Shown in pieces: positions 6,782 to 12,435 of a stretch of DNA of 12,435 bases; the first letter of the stretch is position 1, and every line of letters starts with the position of its first letter. Source of the stretch: an uncultured Sulfuricurvum sp. (GTDB lineage Bacteria > Campylobacterota > Campylobacteria > Campylobacterales > Sulfurimonadaceae); the NCBI RefSeq assembly GCF_937936435.1, contig NZ_CALDDG010000044.1, forward strand, positions 1 through 12,435, written 5' to 3'. The notes under the pieces are model-generated. The model saw nothing but the letters and a program-made list of their open reading frames with translations, made no database searches and was not told the DNA's origin. The position numbers were made by a program, and so were the translations under genes.

Positions 6782-6838
6782 CGCGACCTTTGTTCTCCAT
6801 CATTATTTACACGCATTAAGACTCTCTATCCTCAGAAC

Positions 6839-6871
6839 TTCACACTAATTTCACACTTCTCACATTAGACT
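6839..6871 (+). promoter_or_regulatory. Predicted activated promoter of tatA, TTCACAC tandem boxes plus -10, copy 2
   Basis: TTCACAC lies at 6839-6845 and 6850-6856 (11-base period), then nine bases, then TAGACT at 6866-6871. The layout matches the copy at 6533-6565 exactly, and the intervening TAAC/TAAT are also nearly identical. The -10 is one base away from the copy 1 box. An alternative -10 is TAAAAT at 6875-6880. A palindrome TTAGAC-T-GTCTAA (6865-6877) overlaps the -10. Confidence 0.6.
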
Positions 6872-6901
6872 GTCTAAAATTAATACTCAAGAGGATGAAT
6901 C

Positions 6902-7129
6902 ATGGCCATGCCGAGCGGATCAGAACTATTACTGGTTTTCGGAATAGTAGTTCTTTTATTCGGTTCCAAAAAAATCCCTGAACTGGCCAAAGGTCTGGGA
7001 CAGGGAATCCGAAATTTTAAAAATGAAATGAAAGAGGGAGAACCGCCGCCGGGTGAAGCCCCAAAAGCCATCGATAAACCGTCGGTTGCAACAGCATCAC
7101 CTATTCCCGAAAACAGCGTCAAAGCATAA
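6902..7129 (+). CDS. tatA: TatA/TatE-type twin-arginine translocase subunit
   Basis: This 75-residue protein has a short N-terminus, one membrane helix (about 8-21, LLLVFGIVVLLFG), then the hinge GSKKIPELAKGLGQGIRNFKNEMKEG, the amphipathic helix that defines TatA. The tail (from about 48) is Pro/Ala-rich and poorly conserved, as in other TatA proteins. TatA polymerises to form the passage for folded, cofactor-loaded proteins, including periplasmic molybdoenzymes. The start is ATG 6902 with AGAGGA seven bases upstream. No tatB or tatC is adjacent, so it is a stand-alone gene. It could be the only tatA or an extra paralogue. The upstream tandem boxes suggest control by a two-component regulator. 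Confidence 0.9.
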   Translation: MAMPSGSELLLVFGIVVLLFGSKKIPELAKGLGQGIRNFKNEMKEGEPPPGEAPKAIDKPSVATASPIPENSVKA

Positions 7130-7260
7130 CTCTCAGCCTTCAGTACGGGTCGCTCACCTCCGTGATCGGCTCGCTTCCTCTCTTTTAACAGATGTTCCTT
7201 CCACCTTCTAATTCCGACATTTTTGTCATCTCGCCTCTTGTCTGAGCGACACGGTCGATT

Positions 7261-7335
7261 AAATAGGAGTAGTTTTATCCTATTTTATGCAAGAACGCTA
7301 AATGCATCTATTTGGCGAATACCTCAAATAGGAGT
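7261..7335 (+). promoter_or_regulatory. Leader with alternative base-pairings before the Clp operon
   Basis: AAATAGGAGT occurs twice, at 7261-7270 and 7326-7335. The second copy contains the ribosome-binding site of the TTG-started gene at 7341. TCCTATTT (7278-7285) can pair perfectly with AAATAGGA of either copy. CTATTTG (7308-7314) can also pair perfectly with CAAATAG (7325-7331), which covers the start of the same ribosome-binding site. The structures exclude each other, as in a translational switch. The repeats could instead be a DNA operator, particularly as TTGTCT (7238) and TAAATA (7260) could form a promoter that starts inside the region. The stretch 7130-7260 holds no other feature I can support. 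Confidence 0.45.
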
Positions 7336-7340
7336 CCGTT

Positions 7341-7856
7341 TTGCAGATACGATACCGCACATCCACCCTGCATCTCGAAGATATGCCCTTAGATATCGGC
7401 TACGCTTCCGAGAAGGTGACATTGAAAAATCCGGCCGGCGAATTATTTAGCATCGGGGGGCACAACGGGTTTACGCAACTGATCGTGACGGCTCCGTTTA
7501 TCGATGACGAATTTTTGACGCAGTTGGGAGAGATCAATACGCTCCTGTCGTTAAACGCTCTTGATAGTATCAGTAAATCAGTAGCGGTCGCTACGCCGAA
7601 AGACGAAAAAGTCGAGTTGGAAGGGTGGCAATACGGTGTCGATTATGACGAAGCATTCGGGGATTATTACGGTATTCGTCTCGCCAAAGGGGAACTGGGA
7701 GGCGAATTTGCCAAAGCCCTTTTCATTATTTCGAAAGACGGCGCACTTTTTTACAACGAAATTCTCGACGACCTGAACAAACCGTTTACTCTCGAGAGAG
7801 CGCTGCCTAAAATTGCCGCCGCAATGCAATGCTATACAGGAAAAGGATGCCACTAA
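7341..7856 (+). CDS. Thiol-peroxidase-like (thioredoxin-fold) protein lacking the peroxidatic Cys
   Basis: This 171-residue protein starts at TTG 7341, chosen for the strong AGGAG six bases upstream. Its order of elements resembles Tpx-type peroxiredoxins. The segment VTLKNPAGELFSIGG precedes a strand QLIVTAPFIDDEFLTQLGE, which corresponds to the Tpx active-site segment (NIFPSIDTGVCAASV). Near the end, EFAKALFIISKDGALFYNEIL resembles the Tpx strand before the last helix. The position of the catalytic Cys is not Cys here, and the resolving Cys is also absent. The only cysteines are C164 and C170 in a C-terminal CX5CH tail. It is thus unlikely to be a normal peroxidase. It could be a chaperone or adaptor, or the tail could bind metal. 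Its stop overlaps the next start (TAATG), the first link of a tight four-gene operon. Confidence 0.6.
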   Translation: MQIRYRTSTLHLEDMPLDIGYASEKVTLKNPAGELFSIGGHNGFTQLIVTAPFIDDEFLTQLGEINTLLSLNALDSISKSVAVATPKDEKVELEGWQYGVDYDEAFGDYYGIRLAKGELGGEFAKALFIISKDGALFYNEILDDLNKPFTLERALPKIAAAMQCYTGKGCH

Positions 7857-8689
7857 TGGACACTACGATATTTGAAACGATTAAAAAAGAGATTCGAAAC
7901 CAAACGACTATCCCCTATTTCGGGTTGGGCGTATTTGAAGGGATCATGACCAAAGAGGGAGAAGCGGTTCCTCACGACAGCGACTCACTGATCTTGGCGA
8001 TGAACGGCGGCCGTGCGATGGCGCCGCGTCTAATGTACGAATACTCACGTGCCGCAATGCACCTCGAACAACGCCGCGGCGTCGAATATATGACACAGCT
8101 GATCAACCATATCTATACCAAACCGTTTGATCCTACGCCGTTGCATAAAGCTATCGTTGATATGATGCCCCGCTATATCATCGATACAAACCGCGACACC
8201 AAACTGCAAGAGGTTCTTGCCTATACGCCGCACTGCATGATTATCGGCAAAGCACGGATCATGGGGAACGATTACCGTTATGAAGTATACGAATACGATG
8301 TCGAAAACCAAAAATACTTTTTAGTCGAAGAGGAAGTTTTGGAAACCGCGGAGAAAATCCTTTTCAAACCGATGGGAACCCCCTTGCCGAATCCGAGCTT
8401 TATTATCAGTGACGCCGACTATGTCGACTGGCTCACCGAAGCGATGGGCGGCTATGCCGTTCCGAAAGTGCTCAAAACCTATCGCAAAACCAAAAAATAT
8501 CTCTTTTTGGGAACCTCGTTCGACCGCGATACCGACCGTATGGTGGCTAACGAGTTGAGCCTCGATCTCGAAGGCGGCTACGTCATCACGGATAAAGAGC
8601 TCGGTAAAAAAGAGAAAAAGTTTATCGACAAGCACAATCTCGAAGTAATCCCGATGTCGCTTCCAGAATTTATTAAAGCATTTGTATAA
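7856..8689 (+). CDS. SIR2-like domain protein
   Basis: The protein is 277 residues from ATG 7856, which overlaps the preceding stop and has AGGAAAAGGA upstream. The extension to 7829 would run back into the previous gene. Patterns fit a SIR2-like (SIR2_2) fold. IPYFGLGVFEG (about 18-28) resembles the N-terminal nucleotide-binding loop. PRYIIDTNRD (about 103-112) resembles the conserved segment that follows. A late FLGTSFDRDTDRMV (about 221-234) resembles the G-S-x-x-D-x-D motif before the last strand. No zinc-binding cysteine cluster of true sirtuins is seen. SIR2-like proteins bind or hydrolyse NAD in several systems, but I cannot say whether this one does. It precedes clpP by 10 bases, so a role with the protease is likely but unproven. 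Confidence 0.55.
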   Translation: MDTTIFETIKKEIRNQTTIPYFGLGVFEGIMTKEGEAVPHDSDSLILAMNGGRAMAPRLMYEYSRAAMHLEQRRGVEYMTQLINHIYTKPFDPTPLHKAIVDMMPRYIIDTNRDTKLQEVLAYTPHCMIIGKARIMGNDYRYEVYEYDVENQKYFLVEEEVLETAEKILFKPMGTPLPNPSFIISDADYVDWLTEAMGGYAVPKVLKTYRKTKKYLFLGTSFDRDTDRMVANELSLDLEGGYVITDKELGKKEKKFIDKHNLEVIPMSLPEFIKAFV

Positions 8690-8699
8690 GGAGTCTGCT

Positions 8700-9296
8700 A
8701 TGCCCATGATACCAACCGTCAAAGATATTTCTCCCCGCGGAGAGCGTTATTTCGATCTGTTTTCGAAATTGTTGGGTGACCGTGTCATCGTTATCACCGA
8801 GGCTATCGATGATCATATGATGGGGGTTATCGTCTCCCAGCTCCTCTATCTCGAAGCGATGGACCCGGATGAGCCGATCCACATGTACATCAGTTCGCCG
8901 GGCGGATCGGTTATGAGCGGATTAGCGATTTTGGATACCATGAATCTGATCAATGCTCCCGTTTATACCTATGCGATGGGTCTTGTCGCCTCTATGGCAG
9001 CCGTCTTGTTCACCTGCGGTGAAAAAGGGCACCGCTACATGCTCCCTAATGCCGAAGTGATGATTCATCAACCGCTCGGTGGCTATTCGGGACAAGCGAG
9101 CGATATCGAGATTCATACGAAACATATCCTGAACCTCAAACGCCGTTTGTATGTGATCCTGGCCAACGCAACCGGCAAAAGTACCAAAGTGATCGAAAAA
9201 GAATCGGACCGTGACAACTACATGGAAGCACCGGAAGCGATCGCATTCGGTCTCGCCGATCAGATTCTTGAAAAATTCACCCAAAAGGATGTGTAA
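8700..9296 (+). CDS. clpP: ClpP-type ATP-dependent protease subunit
   Basis: The protein is 198 residues from ATG 8700, with AAGGAG six bases upstream overlapping the previous stop codon. The in-frame TTG at 8682 lies before this site and is less likely. The catalytic triad is complete: S98 in GLVASMAA, H123 in MIHQPLGG and D172 in SDRDNYM. The IYxSSPGGSV oxyanion segment is at 63-71. ClpP forms two stacked heptameric rings and degrades substrates fed by ClpX. Compared with the usual GQAASMGA, the serine loop reads GLVASMAA, and LFTCGEKGHRYML replaces the common LLSCGAEGKRF. This points to a divergent, perhaps accessory, paralogue. It overlaps clpX by one base. Confidence 0.92.
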   Translation: MPMIPTVKDISPRGERYFDLFSKLLGDRVIVITEAIDDHMMGVIVSQLLYLEAMDPDEPIHMYISSPGGSVMSGLAILDTMNLINAPVYTYAMGLVASMAAVLFTCGEKGHRYMLPNAEVMIHQPLGGYSGQASDIEIHTKHILNLKRRLYVILANATGKSTKVIEKESDRDNYMEAPEAIAFGLADQILEKFTQKDV

Positions 9297-10510
9297 TGAG
9301 TACCGAAAAAACCTGCTCGTTTTGCGGACGCAAACAAAGCGAAGTCAAAAAAATGTTCTCTTCGGAGACAACCCACATCTGTAATGAATGTATTACAACC
9401 TGTTCGGCTATCTTGCAAAAAGAGGTCCGCTACGAACAGCGCTCCGCGATGCAGCAGCAGCTTCCGACACCGGAAAAAATCGTCGAGTATCTGGATAAAT
9501 ACATCATCGGGCAGGAAGATGCGAAAAAAGTCCTTGCCGTAGCACTGTATAACCACTACAAACGGATCGAAAATCCGGTCTACAACAACGTCGAACTCGA
9601 AAAAAGTAATATTTTGCTTCTCGGACCGACCGGTAGCGGTAAGACGTTGCTCGCCAAATCGCTCTCCAAAATCATGCAGGTTCCGTTTGCCGTCGCTGAT
9701 GCGACCGCTCTTACCGAAGCAGGTTACGTCGGTGAAGACGTCGAGAGTATCCTCTCACGCCTCCTCGCTGCGGCAAACTACGATATCGATCTCGCCCAAC
9801 GTGGTATCGTCTATATCGATGAAATCGATAAAATCGCCCGCAAAGGGGAAAGCTCGACCATGGGTCGCGACGTCTCCGGCGAAGGGGTACAGCAAGGGCT
9901 TCTTAAAATCCTGGAAGGGAGCGAAGTCTACGTTCCGGTCAAAGGGAGCCGCAAAAACTCGACAACCGAAACGGTATTGTTTAATACCACGCATGTCCTC
10001 TTCGTCTGCGGCGGAGCGTTCGTCGGTCTCGTTCCTGATACCCATACCAAAAAATCGAACAAAGTGGGATTCGGAAAAACCAACACCACGATGGAAGTGA
10101 AAGAGAAAAAAATCGATGCAAAAGCGTTGGTTCATTACGGAATCATCCCGGAATTTATCGGACGGATTCCGGTTATCGCTCAACTGCGCGAACTGACCAA
10201 AGAGCAAATGGTTAAAATTCTTCAAGAACCGGACAATGCATTGATCAAACAGTTCCAGGCATTGTTCGACATGGACGGAATCGAGCTGAATTTCGAAGAC
10301 AAAGCTCTCGATGCGGTAGCGCAAAAAGCGATCGACAGAGGTGTCGGAGCGCGGGGATTGCGCGGAATCATCGAAGAAGCGATGTTGCCGTTGCAATTTA
10401 GCTGCCCGTCTAAAAAGAATCTCCAAAGTGTTACGATCACCGAATCGGTCATCGAAGACCCTTCAAACGAACCGATCTATACGTTTAAAAATGAGAAAGA
10501 GCAAGAATAG
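9296..10510 (+). CDS. clpX: ClpX-type AAA+ unfoldase
   Basis: This 404-residue protein unfolds substrates and passes them to ClpP. The N-terminal zinc domain has C7, C10, C29 and C32. The AAA+ core has Walker A GPTGSGKT (110-117), pore-1 loop GYVG (143-146), Walker B IVYIDE (171-176), and the box VII-like PEFIGR segment. Sensor 2 is GARGLR near residue 350. The ClpP-docking loop reads VGF instead of the usual IGF, so docking is plausible. The pore-2 region reads SRKNSTTE where the usual ClpX has the RKH motif used for tag recognition, so the His is Asn (N221). The start ATG 9296 overlaps the clpP stop (TAATG), with AAAGGA seven bases upstream. The TAG stop at 10508-10510 is followed by a hairpin. 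Confidence 0.93.
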   Translation: MSTEKTCSFCGRKQSEVKKMFSSETTHICNECITTCSAILQKEVRYEQRSAMQQQLPTPEKIVEYLDKYIIGQEDAKKVLAVALYNHYKRIENPVYNNVELEKSNILLLGPTGSGKTLLAKSLSKIMQVPFAVADATALTEAGYVGEDVESILSRLLAAANYDIDLAQRGIVYIDEIDKIARKGESSTMGRDVSGEGVQQGLLKILEGSEVYVPVKGSRKNSTTETVLFNTTHVLFVCGGAFVGLVPDTHTKKSNKVGFGKTNTTMEVKEKKIDAKALVHYGIIPEFIGRIPVIAQLRELTKEQMVKILQEPDNALIKQFQALFDMDGIELNFEDKALDAVAQKAIDRGVGARGLRGIIEEAMLPLQFSCPSKKNLQSVTITESVIEDPSNEPIYTFKNEKEQE

Positions 10511-10511
10511 C

Positions 10512-10531
10512 ATTCCCGTGCAGGCGGGAAT
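10512..10531. repeat. ATTCCCG hairpin, REP-like or terminator, between convergent genes
   Basis: ATTCCCG and CGGGAAT form a perfect seven-base stem around TGCAGG. It starts two bases after the clpX stop. A six-T run follows at 10544-10549, 12 bases past the stem, which is far for an intrinsic terminator. The core ATTCCCGtgcAGGCGGGAAT resembles short interspersed repeats seen in many proteobacteria. GAATAGCA occurs as a direct repeat on both sides (10505-10512 and 10528-10535). Confidence 0.5.
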
Positions 10532-10547
10532 AGCACTTGTTAATTTT

Positions 10548-10922
10548 TTACAACGATGTAAAGGTTAACAACACCTTTGCGACAACTCTTACCTCGTCCA
10601 ATAGATAGACCAGATGCTCATACCCGTGATTGAGTGAAACAAAATATTTTTGGTTATCGATAAGTGCAGCTTTTTTAATCCACATACGATCGTTTTTATA
10701 GACTAAAAAAATTGCATTACCTTCAAACTCTTTTTGGGATAAATCTGCAACAACTAAAGAATTATTTTGTATCAAAGGTTCCATAGAATGACCTTCAACT
10801 TTAACAACAAATAATGATTGCAATTCAAAAGAGCTTTTAATCAACGATGATGAAAAAACCAATTCTTGTTTCTCAAATTGGTCTTTTTTTTGTTCAAAAT
10901 ATTCTAATGTGATAGTATTCAT
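10548..10922 (-). CDS. Stand-alone S24 (LexA/UmuD-like) peptidase domain protein
   Basis: This 124-residue protein carries the S24 core without an N-terminal helix-turn-helix. The nucleophile is S46 in VEGHSMEPLI, and the general base is K83 in MWIKKA, 37 residues later as in UmuD and LexA. The N-terminal 30 residues are polar and unlike a repressor domain. This layout resembles UmuD-type or phage-derived proteins more than LexA. No umuC follows. The gene is clearly richer in A and T (about a third GC by eye) than its neighbours, which suggests transfer or a remnant. It starts 29 bases after the glutaminyl-tRNA synthetase stop on the same strand. Its ribosome-binding site is weak (GAAGA about 15 bases upstream). 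It could be co-transcribed with glnS or decaying. Confidence 0.75.
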   Translation of the reverse strand: MNTITLEYFEQKKDQFEKQELVFSSSLIKSSFELQSLFVVKVEGHSMEPLIQNNSLVVADLSQKEFEGNAIFLVYKNDRMWIKKAALIDNQKYFVSLNHGYEHLVYLLDEVRVVAKVLLTFTSL

Positions 10923-10951
10923 AACTAATAGTAAGTCTTCAATTTATGCTT

Positions 10952-12435
10952 TTATTGTAACTTCTGCGCTACGAGATCATTGACAACTTGAGGATTTGCT
11001 TTTCCTCCGCTCACTTTGAGCACCTGCCCGACAAAAAATCCGAACAGTTTCGTATTACCCGCTTTGTATTTTTCGACATTGTCGGGATTTTTCGACATCA
11101 CGTCATCGATGATCGGCGCGATTACGGCTGGGTCGCTGATTTGTACCAATCCCTGCGCTTCGACGATTGCGGCAGGATTTTCGCCGCTTAGCACCATCTC
11201 TTCGAACACCTGTTTAGCGATTTTGTTGGAGATGATCTCATCATCGATCATTTTGACCAGTTCGGCGATTTGTGCAGGGGTAAATTTCAGCTCATCCGCC
11301 TCTTTTTCTTTCAGCTCACGCGCCACTTCGTTGGAGACGATATTCGCCAATGTCACGGGACTGTTATGCACAGAGAGAGCGTCTTCGAAAAATGCGGCGA
11401 GTTTCTCATCCCGTGCGAGGGTATTGGCCACTTCGTTCCCCAGTTTCATCATCCCCGTATAGGTATCAAAGCGCGCTTGTTCGGCTTCGCTCATCGGCGC
11501 AACTTCGCCGTCGATCTGTACCTTTTTCTCTGTCGTTTTACGCTCAGGCTTCGCTGTGTTTTCGTCAGCATTGACTTTTTTATTCCACGAATCTTTGAGC
11601 CCTACGATTTTGTTAAAAACCGGCGTTTCGTCAGTGTAATCGACCGGATCGGCGTAAAAATAGCCCTGACGCTCGAACTGGAAGCGGACATCGGGTTTTT
11701 CAGTGATAACAGCAGGCTCGATGAGGGCGTTTTTGATGATTTTCAGGGAATCGGGATTGAGATCTTCCACCCCTTCCGGCGCTTCGTTGGCATAAAGACG
11801 ATCGTAGAGGCGCACCTCGACCGTTTTGGCACTATGAGCATCTACCCATTGGATCGCACTTTTGACCTTGATACCGCTCGTATCGGAGCCGCTTTTCGAG
11901 TCGGGATGGTACGTCGCGATAATCTCGGTGATGTTGCCCTTCGCGTCTTTGATCACCTCTTTGCAGGTGATGATGTAGGCGTGTTTGAGACGCACGCTCT
12001 GTTCAGGCGTAAGGCGGTAAAAGCCCGCTGGCGGGTTCTCGCTGAAATCGTCGCGCTCGATGTAGATTTCACGGGAAAACGGCAGTTTGCGGGACCCCTC
12101 TTTGGGAACGTCTTCAGGGTAATACGAGGCGTCGAGTTCTTCGCTCCCCTCGTAATTCTCGATCGTCACTTTGAGCGGATCGAGGACACACATGACCCGC
12201 GGTACTTTGGTATTCAGATCATCACGGATACAAAATTCGAGCTGTGCGACGTCGACCATCGAGTTGGCTTTGGCGACACCGATTTGATAACAGAAATTGA
12301 GGATCGATTCGGGAGTATATCCGCGTCGGCGCAACCCTGCGATGGTCGGCATACGGGGATCGTCCCAGCCGTTGACGTAGCCTTCGTTGACCAGCTCTAA
12401 AAGCTTTCGTTTGCTCATGACGGTGTAGTTGATCC
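10952..12435 (-). CDS. glnS: Glutaminyl-tRNA synthetase with C-terminal YqeY domain, 5'-truncated
   Basis: The open frame runs to the right window edge, giving 493 visible residues without the start. Just inside the edge is INYTVMSKRKLLELV, the KMSKS-like class I motif, so the first ATG in view (12418) is internal and the HIGH-containing half is outside. GWDDPRMPTIAGLRRRG next to it is the typical GlnRS/GluRS signature. The anticodon-binding beta-barrels (about 95-285) include PFSREIYIERDDF and FERQGYFYAD. A charged linker rich in Lys and Glu (about 290-310) leads to a YqeY/GatB-tail domain (about 315-493). This fused form is known from Deinococcus and others. The fused tail binds tRNA. Confidence 0.92.
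   Translation of the reverse strand, partial: INYTVMSKRKLLELVNEGYVNGWDDPRMPTIAGLRRRGYTPESILNFCYQIGVAKANSMVDVAQLEFCIRDDLNTKVPRVMCVLDPLKVTIENYEGSEELDASYYPEDVPKEGSRKLPFSREIYIERDDFSENPPAGFYRLTPEQSVRLKHAYIITCKEVIKDAKGNITEIIATYHPDSKSGSDTSGIKVKSAIQWVDAHSAKTVEVRLYDRLYANEAPEGVEDLNPDSLKIIKNALIEPAVITEKPDVRFQFERQGYFYADPVDYTDETPVFNKIVGLKDSWNKKVNADENTAKPERKTTEKKVQIDGEVAPMSEAEQARFDTYTGMMKLGNEVANTLARDEKLAAFFEDALSVHNSPVTLANIVSNEVARELKEKEADELKFTPAQIAELVKMIDDEIISNKIAKQVFEEMVLSGENPAAIVEAQGLVQISDPAVIAPIIDDVMSKNPDNVEKYKAGNTKLFGFFVGQVLKVSGGKANPQVVNDLVAQKLQ

Noticed and set aside
6567..6803. A 78-codon minus-strand frame between the kinase and tatA
   Set aside because: It has no good ribosome-binding site and lies over the two hairpins and the predicted plus-strand promoter; its composition is not protein-like.
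7130..7260. Sigma-54 promoter (GG-N10-GC) or NifA site before the Clp operon
   Set aside because: Looked for because of the possible nitrogenase link; no convincing -24/-12 pair or TGT-N10-ACA was found.
9755..10426. A 223-codon minus-strand frame opposite clpX
   Set aside because: It mirrors a conserved gene and has no domain or ribosome-binding evidence.
11270..12400. A 376-codon plus-strand open frame opposite the glutaminyl-tRNA synthetase
   Set aside because: It is antisense to a clearly conserved gene, and its protein shows no recognisable motif. GC-rich third positions make long mirror frames here.
1..12435. tRNA or rRNA genes, CRISPR arrays, insertion sequences
   Set aside because: No cloverleaf, regularly spaced repeat or transposase motif was seen on reading; subtle cases would need a dedicated search.

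Overview
The window looks like the chromosome of a free-living member of the Campylobacterota, probably close to Sulfuricurvum or Sulfurimonas. The reasons are the dense, tightly overlapping operons, the HELNTPL-type sensor kinase with a short linker, the Mop-rich molybdate genes and a roughly 50% GC coding style. This assignment rests on protein style and not on a marker gene.

Positions 1-3381 (+) hold a molybdate/tungstate operon. It has a 5'-truncated SAM methyltransferase, modD, a two-Mop-module protein, modB and modC, all overlapping by a few bases. The periplasmic binding protein modA is not in the window and may lie upstream. Facing it on the minus strand (3395-4502) are a truncated-haemoglobin-like gene and a two-module molbindin. 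A near-perfect inverted repeat of the ModE-operator type lies directly in front of the globin-like gene. That ties the globin-like gene to molybdate control.

Positions 4694-7129 (+) hold an OmpR-family response regulator and its histidine kinase, a 33-codon ORF very rich in Cys codons, and a tatA-like gene. The mini-ORF and tatA are each preceded by the same 33-base promoter layout (two TTCACAC boxes 11 bases apart, then a -10 box), so they are probably co-regulated, plausibly by this response regulator. Tat exports folded molybdoenzymes, which fits the molybdenum theme.

Positions 7341-10510 (+) are a four-gene operon with stop/start overlaps: a thiol-peroxidase-like protein without the catalytic cysteine, a SIR2-like protein, ClpP and ClpX. 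Both Clp proteins keep their catalytic residues but differ from the usual sequence at substrate-facing sites, so they look like an accessory pair. Together with molybdate uptake next door, this suggests (inference) a protease system for a specialised metalloenzyme such as nitrogenase. No nif gene is visible in the window. A leader with mutually exclusive base-pairings lies just before the operon.

Positions 10548-12435 (-) hold a small AT-rich S24 (LexA/UmuD-like) peptidase without a DNA-binding domain, and the 3' part of a glutaminyl-tRNA synthetase fused to a YqeY domain, whose 5' end lies beyond the right edge.
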